A program made the position numbers and the translations under genes. The notes beneath the pieces are model-generated. The model did no database searches and was not told the DNA's origin. It saw only the letters and a list, made by a program, of their open reading frames with translations. This document shows positions 17,140 through 26,927 of a DNA stretch of 53,111 nucleotides, piece by piece. The stretch is from Nocardia sp. (lineage in GTDB: Bacteria; Actinomycetota; Actinomycetes; Mycobacteriales; Mycobacteriaceae). The stretch spans positions 1 through 53,111 of the forward strand of contig NZ_JAODNK010000013.1 in NCBI RefSeq assembly GCF_025465275.1, in the 5' to 3' direction. How positions within the stretch are numbered: position 1 is the first letter of the stretch; each line of letters opens with the position of its first letter.

Positions 17140-18418
17140 GCGCCGGGCGCCTCGAGTGCAGTAGCGCCACACCTGCCATGCAGCACAGGATGATTGCGCC
17201 CGCGGCCAGGCTCGGTGCTGCGGCGAAGGCCGCCCTCGGATCGTTCGGATACCCCGCACGATCCGAGGTGCGAATCGCCGTGACGCAGGTCGGCAGCGCT
17301 AACGCCGCGATCAGCAGCACACCGCTGGGGACCTGTTGTGGTCGTGCACTCGCGCACAGGTGGCCGACCGCGAACGCCAGGACCGCGCCGCCGAGCAGTA
17401 CGACTGTTCGACCCCCGCCGTAGGACGCGGCGGTCGATGCGGTGAATACGGCCACCGCCAAGGTCATTCCGGCGGAGATCCATACCGAAGGGCGACGCGC
17501 GCCGACGACCAGCCCCACGCCGGCGAGGATGATGAGGACGGGGACGATCCATTCGGGCTGCGGTGATACGCCCACCGCGCCGGCAGCCGCCGCAATGCCG
17601 ACGACCATGAGCAATCCGGACCCGTCCCGCCCTGGTAGCAAGGTTGCGGCAATCATCGCCGGCACGACGGTCCCGAGTACGGCAATGCCGATCTCGACCG
17701 GTCCGGGGTTTCGTCCGGCGAGCCACTCGGCGGAGAAGAGTGCTCCGAGTGCGACTGCCACGGCCGCGATGATGGGCGGCAGGACGGGAATGGCCGTCGG
17801 TTCGGCGGCGAAATCCGGTCTTGCTCGCCAAGTGCAGGCAGCGATCAGCAGTAATGCCGCGGCCAGCAACCAGATCGGCGGCTCCTCGACCGGAGTCCAC
17901 CCGGCCGACGACGGTCCGCTGAGCGGATTCCTCCCGAACAGGTCGATACCGCCGGTCAGATCCCCGGCGACAAAGGCCGAACACCCGCCCAGCGCAAAGC
18001 CGAACATAGGCAGCAACTTCCGCTGCGCCGTGGCCCCCAACGCCCCCAATGCGACACCGCCGGAAATGGAATCAACATAATTCAACGAGGGCAATGTCAG
18101 GTCGTGCGACCATATGTACTGACCCCCAATATGATTCACAAAGACTATGAGAGTGCCGACCAGCGCAGCCCACCAAACAATCGTGGCCCGCCCGGAAATA
18201 TAGGCGAAAACCGCCACCATGACGGCAACAATGACTCCGATCGCGGCCGCCCGGGGCGCACTGAGAATCAGTCGCTCGATTTGGAAGATGTGGTTCTCCC
18301 GCGTCGCCCATCTGAACTTCGTAGGCAATTCGATCGCGGAACTGGCGGCCATGGCGCCGACGAACAGCGTGACGGCTTGCATCCTGTCGCTGGCCGAATA
18401 CATTTTGCGAGAATACAA
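17129..18418 (-). CDS. Polytopic membrane protein of unknown function
   Basis: Up to 429 residues (starts at ATG 18418, 18403 or 18382 are all possible). After a short cytosolic N-terminus there are roughly 11-13 hydrophobic helices, for example IGVIVAVMVAVFAYISG, ISGGVALGALGATAQ, LLAAALLLIAACTW, ILAGVGLVVGARR and LAAGAIILCCMAGVALL. A Gly/Pro-rich segment with FAGDLTGGIDLFGRNPL-like character (about 150-170) may face outside. I see no transporter signature. It is divergent from the SDR gene by about 160 bp. Confidence 0.78.
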   Translation of the reverse strand: MYSRKMYSASDRMQAVTLFVGAMAASSAIELPTKFRWATRENHIFQIERLILSAPRAAAIGVIVAVMVAVFAYISGRATIVWWAALVGTLIVFVNHIGGQYIWSHDLTLPSLNYVDSISGGVALGALGATAQRKLLPMFGFALGGCSAFVAGDLTGGIDLFGRNPLSGPSSAGWTPVEEPPIWLLAAALLLIAACTWRARPDFAAEPTAIPVLPPIIAAVAVALGALFSAEWLAGRNPGPVEIGIAVLGTVVPAMIAATLLPGRDGSGLLMVVGIAAAAGAVGVSPQPEWIVPVLIILAGVGLVVGARRPSVWISAGMTLAVAVFTASTAASYGGGRTVVLLGGAVLAFAVGHLCASARPQQVPSGVLLIAALALPTCVTAIRTSDRAGYPNDPRAAFAAAPSLAAGAIILCCMAGVALLHSRRPALSR

Positions 18419-18454
18419 CCGCAGACTGCCCGCGCGTAGCTAAGCGGTAGCTGA

Positions 18455-19345
<891 letters not shown>

Positions 19346-19392
19346 CTGGCAAGCCCGGTGTGACAACGGTGAATCCGGTACTGCGTCCGGTT

Positions 19393-19845
19393 CTATTCGA
19401 CGAAAGCCTTGATGCGCTCCAGCGTCTCGCGCATGCCGTCGGTGTTGGTTTTGCCTCGGGCCAGGCCTGCGACCAGCCAGTAGAGCCGCAGGGGCAGGGT
19501 GCGGTGCAGTTGGAAGGATTCGGTGACGTCGGTGCCGCCGTCGACCGGGTCGAACCGGTAGCGCCACGTATTGATCCCCATACCGCCGGGGCCCAGCACG
19601 GTGAAGGCGAATTCCCGGCCCGGTTCACACGCGATGATCCGGCAGACGGTCCAATACTTCAGGCCCCACCCATTGCGGTCGACGTGCCCGCGAAACTTCA
19701 CCCCGACGGCGGGCGCCGTTGCGCCACCGACCCATTCGGCGGCGAAGGTCTCCGGACTGAACTTCCCTGTGTTCGTGATGTCGCTGACGAGCCGCCAAAT
19801 CTCTTCGGCGGGTGCGGCCATCCGAACTGTCACACTGCCCTGCAT
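19393..19845 (-). CDS. SRPBCC (START-like) polyketide-cyclase/dehydrase-family protein
   Basis: 150 residues with the helix-grip fold: VTVRMAAPAEEIWRLVSDITNTGKFSPE at the start, then WVGGATAPAVGVKFRG, GREFAFTVLG, WRYRFDPVDGGTDVTESFQL, and a long C-terminal helix. These proteins bind hydrophobic ligands in a cavity; this subtype is abundant in Mycobacteriales with unknown function. It is transcribed in the same direction as the DJ-1-like gene upstream (about 55 bp apart), so they may share a message. Confidence 0.9.
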   Translation of the reverse strand: MQGSVTVRMAAPAEEIWRLVSDITNTGKFSPETFAAEWVGGATAPAVGVKFRGHVDRNGWGLKYWTVCRIIACEPGREFAFTVLGPGGMGINTWRYRFDPVDGGTDVTESFQLHRTLPLRLYWLVAGLARGKTNTDGMRETLERIKAFVE

Positions 19846-19901
19846 CCCCGTACGCTAACAGCACCGCTCGGCCATCGGGTTTTCGAGAACGCGCGGGCGA
19901 A

Positions 19902-20672
19902 CTAGCGGCCGAGCGTTTCGATAATGAGGTCCGCGGTCTCACCGCCGCTGAAGTTCTGCTGGCCGGTGACAAGATTGCCGTCCCGGATGGCGAATCCCGA
20001 CCACAGTCCGGAGCGCACATAGTTGCCGCCGAGCCGGCCGACCTCATCCTCGATGCGCCAGGGCATGATGTGCGTCCCGTTCTCCAGCAGACCCATATCC
20101 CAGGTGGATCGGTCGGCGAAATCCTCTTCGATATTGGCGAAACCGGTGACGGTCTTGCCAGCGACTAGCGGCTCACCGCTGGTAAGCGTGGCGTACCGGA
20201 GGATGGCCACCCCGTGACAGAGGGCCGCGGTCACCTTCCCGGCCTCGTAGAACTCGGTGAACTTCGTGTGCAGAGCCGTCGCGTTCTCGAAAGTGAACAT
20301 GGGACCCTGGCCGCCGGCGACCACGAGACAATCGAAGTCCTCGACGGCCAATTCGGTTATCGGACGGGTGTTTTCGATCAATTTCACGAAGGCCGGGTCG
20401 TGCTTGTAGCCGCGGCTGATGACGTCCTCAGCCTGCCATTGGCTGGGGTCCTCGGGATCACTCATCGCATCCGCCGTGCAGGCGCCGCCCTCGGGGCTGA
20501 AAACCTCGACCTGATAGCCGACTTCGGTGAACTTGAAATACGGATGCGTGAGCTCGGCCCACCAGAAACCCACGGGCCAGCCGGTGGTGCTCGAGACTCC
20601 GGGATTGGATATGACGATGGCGACCCGCTTGGGATGGGCCGGGTCGACCGGATTGAGATTCTTGTGGCTCAT
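19902..20672 (-). CDS. DJ-1/PfpI (type 1 glutamine amidotransferase-like) protein
   Basis: 256 residues resembling Hsp31/YhbO-type proteins: VAIVISNPGV at about 17, FWWAELTHPYFKFTEVGYQVEVFSPEGG (about 37-63), FDCLVVAGGQGPMF, and the nucleophile elbow AALCHGVAIL with Cys at about 149. The Cys-His pair is present, consistent with glyoxalase III/chaperone or amidase-like activity; it cannot be decided from sequence. Start ATG 20672 (MSHKNLNPVDP) is chosen because the upstream extension is not conserved in type. Confidence 0.9.
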   Translation of the reverse strand: MSHKNLNPVDPAHPKRVAIVISNPGVSSTTGWPVGFWWAELTHPYFKFTEVGYQVEVFSPEGGACTADAMSDPEDPSQWQAEDVISRGYKHDPAFVKLIENTRPITELAVEDFDCLVVAGGQGPMFTFENATALHTKFTEFYEAGKVTAALCHGVAILRYATLTSGEPLVAGKTVTGFANIEEDFADRSTWDMGLLENGTHIMPWRIEDEVGRLGGNYVRSGLWSGFAIRDGNLVTGQQNFSGGETADLIIETLGR

Positions 20673-20886
20673 GTGAGCAGGATCGTTCACGAACGTCCGG
20701 GGGAACAATGCCCGGTTCCACGCGAATTGATAAGTCCCACTTATGAAATGAGTAGGCGGTTCCGGTGACCTCGGCTCGGTACGGGATTTCGAGGCGCGAA
20801 AGGCAGAATGGAGCGATGACCGCGCGTTCCGCTGCTCCTGCCGAGAGCGTGCTCGGGTATCCGAAGCTGATTCCGGCTGGGGCACG

Positions 20887-22257
20887 TCAGCTACTGACCT
20901 GCGCAGAGTCGGCGGAATCCACGGTGCGACCCAGGAGATGGCGAAGTGCCCCCTCGAGTTCGGGAGTGCGGAAGTGATGACCCGCGGCGTTCAATCGAGC
21001 CGGGACGACCCGCTGGCCGGCCGAGGCGAGTTCCCGCGCACCCTGGCCACCGAGCAAAAGAGCCGGTCCGAATCCCGGTACAGGCAGGGCCGCAGGGCGA
21101 TGCAACACGGCTGCGAGTACCCGCGTGTATTCACTGTTGCGTACAGGCTCGGGCGTGACCGCGTTCACGGCGCCCGACAGCGAAACATCCCACAGCGCAC
21201 GGTGATACACGTCGATCAGATCATCGACTCCGATCCAGGACAGCCACTGCCGCCCATTACCGATCCGCCCGCCCAGGCCGAGTGTGAACAGTGGCCGCAG
21301 CAGGCGCAGCGTGCCACCGGCCGGTGATTGGACGATGCCGGTTCGGACCCGCACCACTCGGCATTTCGCGGTATCGGCGGCCTCCTCCCATGCGGCGACA
21401 ACATCAGCGAGGAATCCTTCGCCGCGCGCGCTGTCCTCGGTCAGCGACTCATCACCGCGGTCGTAGCCGTAATACCCGATCGCCGACGCGCTGACAAACG
21501 TGGAAATCCCTGCGCGCGTGGCCAATTCGGCCAAGAGGCGGGTCGGTGCGATGCGGGAGTCGGCGATATCGCGTTTGTGCCGCTCGGTGAATCGGCCCGC
21601 GATGGGCGCGCCCGCCAGATGTACCACCGCATCCACGTTCTCGAGCAGGTCCGGCGCCGGATTCGCAGGGTCCCACTGACGTTCGCCGGAATGCCGGGGA
21701 GTATGCCGGACCAGGCGGATCACCGTGTGCCCGCCGGTGCTGAGGAAAGCGGTCAGCGCGGTGCCCACCAATCCGCCTGCCCCGGTCACGGCGATCGTGG
21801 AGCGTGGAAATCCGTGCTCGGCCGCGCGTTGGTGAGCAGCCAGATCCGCGGCCAGTTGCTGGTAGCGATAGTCGAAGGTGGAGCGCAAAAGCCCGGCGGG
21901 CACCGGTGTATCGACGTGATCGAGTACCCGGGTATGGGTGTCGTCGACCGCCTCGAATTCGTGCGTGTGCCGCCACCGCACAGCCAGTCCGGCCGGTAGC
22001 GAGGCAAGACCGTCCACACCGATCTCGTCGACGAATCGATGCGGTGGGTCATAGTCATCAGGGTCGTGGCGTGCCACCCACCGCAGCCCGCCCGGCAACC
22101 CCAGCACGGCTCGGCCATCGGCCAGCGAGGTGGATTCCTGGATCAGGGACATGGGCTGCCACGGCGGCGACAGCCGGGTGAACGCTCCCGGCCGGGAGAA
22201 CCAGTCGAAGACCTCGGTCAGCGGAGCGGCAACAATGCTCGAACACGAGATGCCCAT
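20887..22257 (-). CDS. Fusion of SRPBCC domain with TIGR01777-family epimerase
   Basis: 456 residues. The N-terminal SRPBCC domain (about 1-148: FDWFSRPGAFTRLSPPW, HTHEFEAVDDTHTRVLDHVD) is followed by a TIGR01777 SDR-type epimerase (about 150-445). The latter shows VTGAGGLVGTALTAFLSTGGHTV, VVHLAGAPIAGRFTERHK, SASAIGYYG (the YYG motif), WEEAA and WLSWIGVDDLIDVYHRAL. This fusion is common in Actinobacteria, but the reaction is undefined. The gene is downstream of no other gene in its direction. It ends 214 bp before the start of the DJ-1-like gene. Confidence 0.92.
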   Translation of the reverse strand: MGISCSSIVAAPLTEVFDWFSRPGAFTRLSPPWQPMSLIQESTSLADGRAVLGLPGGLRWVARHDPDDYDPPHRFVDEIGVDGLASLPAGLAVRWRHTHEFEAVDDTHTRVLDHVDTPVPAGLLRSTFDYRYQQLAADLAAHQRAAEHGFPRSTIAVTGAGGLVGTALTAFLSTGGHTVIRLVRHTPRHSGERQWDPANPAPDLLENVDAVVHLAGAPIAGRFTERHKRDIADSRIAPTRLLAELATRAGISTFVSASAIGYYGYDRGDESLTEDSARGEGFLADVVAAWEEAADTAKCRVVRVRTGIVQSPAGGTLRLLRPLFTLGLGGRIGNGRQWLSWIGVDDLIDVYHRALWDVSLSGAVNAVTPEPVRNSEYTRVLAAVLHRPAALPVPGFGPALLLGGQGARELASAGQRVVPARLNAAGHHFRTPELEGALRHLLGRTVDSADSAQVSS

Positions 22258-22338
22258 CCATCGACTGTAGCCAGACCAGCCCCGGATGCAACGTTTGTGA
22301 ATCGTTTGACGCGCGGGTCGTCGCGGGCTGCGATTCGC

Positions 22339-23319
22339 TCAGCGGGCGGTGACGAACCCCTGGGCGACCATCCAATCGCGTGCGACATCGGCGGGTTCGC
22401 GACCTTTGACATCGACCTGGCTGTTCAATTCGGTGATCGTCTCATTGGTCAGCAGTGCCGAAATCGGCGCCATGATCGTGGCGATCTGCGGGTGGGCGTC
22501 GGCGAAGGATTTGCGCATCACCAGTGCCGCATTGTATTTCGGGAAGAAGCCGAGATCGTCCTTCAGTAGAACCAGGCCGAGAGCGGGGATGCGGCCGTCC
22601 GTCGCGGCGACCGAGCCGAACTTGCACTGCGTGGCATCGGCGGTGGCCTGATAGACGACCGCGTCCTGCACGATCTGCTTGTGCACCTTGCCGACGTCGA
22701 TCCCGTACTTGCGCGCCATCCCCGGATAACCGTCCTGGCGCACATTGAATTCGGTGCCGACGCAGGTCGTGGCGGCACCGGGATCGGTGGCGATCAGCCG
22801 GGCATAATCGGAGATGGTCACCACCCCGGTCTCTTTGGCGGTGTGCGCGCTCGTCACCAGCGCATAGGTATTGTTCATCGGCGCCATATCCGCCCAGACG
22901 ATGCCGTGTGCGGCCAGGTCGGCGTCGCGGACGGCATTGAACTGCCCGACCTCGTCCGGGATCGGGGTCTCATTGCCGAGATAGTTGATCCAGCCGGTGC
23001 CGGTGTATTCGTAGGAGATATCGATCTGCCCGTTCAGCTGGGCATCGCGAACGCTGTTGGAGCCCTGGATATTTGTCAGATCGCGGACATGCGCTCCGGC
23101 CGCCGCCATGGCGAACTCGATGAGGTAGCCGAGGATGTTCTGCTCGGTGAAGTCCTTGGAGCCCACGGTGATCGACACACCGTCGAGTTCCGGCACCGGA
23201 CGGATGCTGGCGGGCCCGACCTGTAGTGGTACCGCGCTACCGGACTGCAGGCCGCAGCCGCCGAGCACGATGGCCGCCACGAACCCCAGTGCGGCCGCAC
23301 GCCACGCGCCCGGCCTCAC
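22339..23319 (-). CDS. proX: Osmoprotectant (glycine betaine/choline) ABC transporter substrate-binding lipoprotein
   Basis: 326 residues. A signal peptide ends in the lipobox VLGGCG (Cys at about 22), and the mature part is OpuAC-type: ITVGSKDFTEQNILGYLIEFAMAAAG, NIQGSNSVRDAQLNGQIDISYEYTGTGWINYLG, WADMAPMNNTYAL, then KYGIDVGKVHKQIVQDAVVYQA. It would deliver betaine, choline or a similar compatible solute at the outer face of the membrane. Start GTG 23319 overlaps the permease stop (GTGA). It is the last gene of the four-gene operon. Confidence 0.94.
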   Translation of the reverse strand: MRPGAWRAAALGFVAAIVLGGCGLQSGSAVPLQVGPASIRPVPELDGVSITVGSKDFTEQNILGYLIEFAMAAAGAHVRDLTNIQGSNSVRDAQLNGQIDISYEYTGTGWINYLGNETPIPDEVGQFNAVRDADLAAHGIVWADMAPMNNTYALVTSAHTAKETGVVTISDYARLIATDPGAATTCVGTEFNVRQDGYPGMARKYGIDVGKVHKQIVQDAVVYQATADATQCKFGSVAATDGRIPALGLVLLKDDLGFFPKYNAALVMRKSFADAHPQIATIMAPISALLTNETITELNSQVDVKGREPADVARDWMVAQGFVTAR

Positions 23320-24104
23320 TTCAACCCCCGTGGGCCGAGGAACTGTTCTGCCAGTGCACCGAGCCAGTCGACGAGCAGCGCAAGTGCGACGGCGAGCACG
23401 GCGCCGACCACCAGAGTTACGTTGTCCCGCAACTTGTATCCGGTATCGATCAGAATCCCGAGCCCGCCCGCACTCACGAGGAACGACAGTGTCGCGGTGC
23501 CGACGGCGAGCACCAGCGAGGTGCGCAGTCCGGCCAGGATATAGGGCACCGCGAGCGGAAATTCGATGCGGCGCAACACCGTCAGCGTCGACATGCCCTG
23601 TCCGCGTCCGGCATCGATGAGAGTGTCGTCCACCTGCTGGTAGCCCAGAATCGTATTGCGCAGCACCGGAAGTAGTGAGCAGAAAGCGATCGGAAGCACA
23701 CCGATCCAGAAGCCGGTGGTGCGGGTGGCGAGGTAGAACAGCACGATCAGGCCGATGGCGGGAGCGGCCGCGCCGATATTGGCGATGCCGATGAAAATCG
23801 GTGCCAGGCGGCGATATCCGGGCCTCGTGAGCAGCGTGCCGAGGGGTACGGCCACCGCGATGACGATCACCACGACGGTCGCCGAGATCAGCACGTGCTG
23901 CCAGGTCACATGGGCGATATTGGACACGCTGATGGTTGCCTGCTGGGTGACGGTGAGGGTGCGCTGGAACGCCCAGACCAGGACGCCGGCGGTGAGTACC
24001 AGCACAACCAGCGGCTGGATGAGCAGCCGAAGGCGTTCGGCCCGGCGGACTGTCGCCGGCGCGGCCGTAGTCGGCGCGGCGGTGGTTTTGATCGAGGCCG
24101 TCAT
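23316..24104 (-). CDS. proW: Osmoprotectant ABC transporter permease
   Basis: 262 residues, about six transmembrane helices. An Ala/Thr-rich cytosolic lead of about 30 residues precedes the membrane part. The EAA loop reads IDAGRGQGMSTLTVLRRIEFPLAVPYILAG (about 150-180), typical of the OpuCB/OpuCD (ProW/ProZ) family, and LSFLVSAGGLGILIDTGYKL follows. It pairs with the permease at the other end of the operon around one ATPase. It overlaps the ATPase stop (ATGA, 24101-24104) and the SBP start, so it is translationally coupled on both sides. Confidence 0.94.
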   Translation of the reverse strand: MTASIKTTAAPTTAAPATVRRAERLRLLIQPLVVLVLTAGVLVWAFQRTLTVTQQATISVSNIAHVTWQHVLISATVVVIVIAVAVPLGTLLTRPGYRRLAPIFIGIANIGAAAPAIGLIVLFYLATRTTGFWIGVLPIAFCSLLPVLRNTILGYQQVDDTLIDAGRGQGMSTLTVLRRIEFPLAVPYILAGLRTSLVLAVGTATLSFLVSAGGLGILIDTGYKLRDNVTLVVGAVLAVALALLVDWLGALAEQFLGPRGLK

Positions 24105-25282
24105 GTGTCGGCGCTCGTATGTGTTGCTCGCAGGGTCGACAGATGGCCGACGAGCGTGTCGATCGTGATGAGGCCCGCGTATTCGCCGCGGCGGCCGGTG
24201 ACCACCGCCGTGGCCGTCTGCTCGGCGAGCAGGGCGGCCAGCGCATCCTGCAGGGTCGACTGCAGTGACAGCGGTTCACCGATCGGCAATCCGATATCCC
24301 GCAGCGAATCCGCATGCGCCAGTTGCTCATTGGACACCCAGCGCAGTGGTCGCCGCTGTGCGTCGCAGATCAGCGCCCACGGCCAGTCCTTCTCGGCCAG
24401 GGCGGCCCGGAGATTCTCGACGGGATCGGTCTCGGCGACCGTGGGGCAGTCGCCGAGTTCGACATCGCGAACCCGGGTGAGCGTGAGCTGTTTGAGCGAG
24501 GCATCGCTGCCGACGAATCCGGCGACGGTCTCATCGGCGGGATCGGCGAGGATCGCCGCCGGTGTGTCGTATTGCAGAATGCGGGATTGGTTGCCCAGCA
24601 CCGCGATTCGGTCGCCGAGCTTGACGGCCTCGTTGAAATCGTGGGTGACGAAGACGATCGTCTTACTCAGCTCGGACTGCAGCCGGAGCAACTCGTCCTG
24701 CAGCAGCCCGCGGGTGATCGGATCGACCGCGCCGAACGGCTCGTCCATCAGCAGCACCGGCGGATCGGCCGCCAGCGCACGGGCCACCCCGACCCGCTGC
24801 TGCTGACCGCCCGAGAGCTGCCGCGGGTACCGATTGCGATAGGTGCCCGGATCGAGGCCGACCAGATCGAGCATCTCGTCGGTGCGCGCGGCGATCTTCT
24901 TGCGATCCCAGCCGATCAGACCCGGCACTGTCGCAATGTTTTTCGCGACGGTGAGGTGCGGAAACAGCCCGGCCTGCTGGATCGAGTAGCCGATGCCGCG
25001 ACGTAGGTGATCCGCATTCACCGCCGTGACATCGCGCCCGCCGATGGTGATAGTGCCCGACGTCGGCTCGATAAGCCGGTTGATCATGCGCATGGTGGTG
25101 GTCTTGCCGCAGCCGGACGGCCCGACCAGGACGACGATCTCACCCGCCGGGATGGTCATCGATACGGCGTCGACAGCGGGATCATCCTGTCCCGGATAGC
25201 GTTTGGTGACCTCGGTGAGCACGATCTCGACGCCGGACACCGCCGATGCCGTGCCCTCGCCGCGAATCTCGGTGTCAGTCAC
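24101..25282 (-). CDS. proV: Osmoprotectant ABC transporter ATPase with CBS-like C-terminus
   Basis: 393 residues. ATPase domain (about 20-260): Walker A GPSGCGKTTT, Q-loop IQQAGLFPHLTV, signature LSGGQQQRV, Walker B VLLMDEPFGAVDP, H-loop VFVTHDF. After VAGFVGSDASLKQL come two CBS-type modules (about 285-385: DWPWALICDAQRRPLRWV, ATAVVTGRRGEYAGLITIDTLVGHL). In OpuA-type transporters this region senses ionic strength or cyclic-di-AMP; here it is inferred from position and sequence style. It overlaps both flanking permease genes by 4-8 nt. Confidence 0.95.
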   Translation of the reverse strand: MTDTEIRGEGTASAVSGVEIVLTEVTKRYPGQDDPAVDAVSMTIPAGEIVVLVGPSGCGKTTTMRMINRLIEPTSGTITIGGRDVTAVNADHLRRGIGYSIQQAGLFPHLTVAKNIATVPGLIGWDRKKIAARTDEMLDLVGLDPGTYRNRYPRQLSGGQQQRVGVARALAADPPVLLMDEPFGAVDPITRGLLQDELLRLQSELSKTIVFVTHDFNEAVKLGDRIAVLGNQSRILQYDTPAAILADPADETVAGFVGSDASLKQLTLTRVRDVELGDCPTVAETDPVENLRAALAEKDWPWALICDAQRRPLRWVSNEQLAHADSLRDIGLPIGEPLSLQSTLQDALAALLAEQTATAVVTGRRGEYAGLITIDTLVGHLSTLRATHTSADT

Positions 25283-25925
25283 GAATTCCCCTCGAAGTGG
25301 TGAGCCGTCCGACGATCACGAAGAGCCCGTCGAGCAGCAGCGCGAGCACGACGATCAGGATCGTGCCGACCAGGGCTTGCGGCAGCGCATTCGTGCTGCC
25401 GACCCGGGAAAGGCCGGAGAAGATGAGATTGCCGAGCCCCGGGCCCTTGGCATACGCGGCAATGGCGAGGATGCCCATGATCATCTGAGTGCTGACCCGC
25501 ATCCCGGTCAGGATCGATGGCCAGGCCAACGGCATTTCGATGCGCGCGAGCACCCGCAGCCGGTTCATGCCGACACCGCGCGCGGCATCGACGATCGCCG
25601 GATCCACCGAGGCCAGTCCGACAATGGTGTTCCGGAGTATCGGCAGCAGGGCGTAGAGCACGAGCGCGGTGACGGTCGGCCCGACGCCGAGCCCGAGCCA
25701 CGGAATCAGCAGCCCGAGCAGTGCGAAGGACGGAACAGTCAGGATTGCGCTGGCCAGCGCGGTCGCCACCGCCGATCCGACCGGACTGCGGTAGACCAGA
25801 GTTCCGATCAGCACAGCGATCACCGTCGCGATCAGCAGTGACTGCACCACCGCCGAAACATGCAGATACGAATCGGTGACGAGCTGCGCCCGCCGGTGCA
25901 CCACGAATGTCCACAGTGTGTCCAG
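25275..25925 (-). CDS. proZ: Osmoprotectant ABC transporter permease (first gene of operon)
   Basis: About 216 residues with five or six membrane helices and the EAA-loop sequence VDAARGVGMNRLRVLARIEMPLAWPSILTG; the C-terminal part VIVGRLTTSRGIRD is cytosolic. The start is unusual: family alignment favours LDTLWTFVVHRRAQLV, which begins with CTG 25925 seven nt after GGGAGG. The next in-frame alternatives are GTG 25904 and 25901, which lose conserved residues. The frame is also open further upstream to 26093, but that part is Arg-rich and not membrane-like. The 3' end overlaps the ATPase start by 8 nt. Confidence 0.85.
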   Translation of the reverse strand: MDTLWTFVVHRRAQLVTDSYLHVSAVVQSLLIATVIAVLIGTLVYRSPVGSAVATALASAILTVPSFALLGLLIPWLGLGVGPTVTALVLYALLPILRNTIVGLASVDPAIVDAARGVGMNRLRVLARIEMPLAWPSILTGMRVSTQMIMGILAIAAYAKGPGLGNLIFSGLSRVGSTNALPQALVGTILIVVLALLLDGLFVIVGRLTTSRGIRD

Positions 25926-26294
25926 GGCCCTACCTCCCCGTCGCCTGGTGTACCCGGACCCTAACCCGATCCCGTGCCATCCGGACGGAAATCGGTGCTC
26001 TGCCACGCGGTGTCGTGGGGCTCGGACAGCGGCTCGAGGTGTGTGCAAACCTTCGGTTATGCGAGTTCTCCGCCGGGGCAGCGGGTTTCGCAACTACTGC
26101 GGCGGCTGCGCTCGAGTGAACGCCTGGCAAGCGGCTATGCGTTCGGGATGATGGCCTCTGACATCGCAATACGGCATACGAAAACGCGGTCGAGGTAACT
26201 GTTTCGCTAGAACGCATGGACGCCAGCAATTTCTGGGTACATACAGTCCAAGCCGGGCAGGCCCCGGAGGCACGATAAGTTAAGAAGTACGACT
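25926..26294. other. Divergent intergenic region upstream of osmoprotectant operon and secreted hydrolase
   Basis: 369 bp between divergent genes. It must hold promoters for both. Just before the plus-strand gene it becomes AT-richer (GATAAGTTAAGAAGTACGACT). No convincing palindrome or riboswitch was seen. Confidence 0.5.
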
Positions 26295-26909
26295 ATGCGT
26301 AGAGCAACGGCGCTCTTCGCCGCATTACTGTTGGCCATCCTCTTTTCCATCACATACGTGACAAGTTCGAAGGCGCAAGCCGATGTCTGTACTGGCGACT
26401 GGGCCATAGGTATCGGCGGTCTAGGGGACAACACCTCCTCGGTGTTCGCTCCCACTGTGGACCAGCCCGTCGGGTACAACTCCGCCGACCCGATGTCGGG
26501 GTTGAACGAACTCGACCGGCTTTTCTGGTTGCATCGCAGCCAATGCCCGGACGACCACATCAAACTGATCGGACACAGTGAGGGCGCGGGCATCGTCCAC
26601 GCCTGGGTGACAGCACACCAGGATGTCGGCAATGCCAACGCCATTCTGCTGGCGGATCCCAAGCGCGACGCCGGGCCCGGCTGGGCCGGATTGGCGTCGA
26701 CTCCCGGGAGCGGGATCATCGGCTATCCGCTGGCCGGTGTCGACGACTGGTTCGGCGGCTTCCCGGTATTGACGGTGTGCAACCACGACGACCAGATCTG
26801 CGATACCTCGGCTGGTTGGCAGGGGTACCTCTTCGGGGGTGCGCATACTCGCTACGATTTCAACGTCTGGGACTACGGCGACTGGGATTCCGGTGTCTGG
26901 TACCGGTAA
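26295..26909 (+). CDS. Secreted PE-PPE/cutinase-like alpha/beta hydrolase
   Basis: 204 residues. The signal peptide is MRRATALFAALLLAILFSIT..SKAQA, with probable cleavage near residue 29. The mature protein has a serine-hydrolase elbow GHSEGAGIVHAWV (Ser at about 93), LLADPKRDAGPGW, and a C-terminal His-bearing segment FGGAHTRYDF. This resembles the PE-PPE (PF08237) domain of Mycobacteriales, related to cutinases and lipases. Cysteines at about 32, 80, 162 and 169 could form two disulfides. It is probably an exported esterase. It is convergent with a second secreted-protein gene only 18 bp away. Confidence 0.85.
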   Translation: MRRATALFAALLLAILFSITYVTSSKAQADVCTGDWAIGIGGLGDNTSSVFAPTVDQPVGYNSADPMSGLNELDRLFWLHRSQCPDDHIKLIGHSEGAGIVHAWVTAHQDVGNANAILLADPKRDAGPGWAGLASTPGSGIIGYPLAGVDDWFGGFPVLTVCNHDDQICDTSAGWQGYLFGGAHTRYDFNVWDYGDWDSGVWYR

Positions 26910-26927
26910 TAGGTGAATCATGGGGGA

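Noticed and set aside
20765..20977. Short plus-strand frame beginning MTARSAAPAESVLGYPKLIP near 20816
   Set aside because: It overlaps the 3' end of the epimerase gene antisense, turns Arg/Ser-rich, and matches no family I know; at most a trace of a lost gene.
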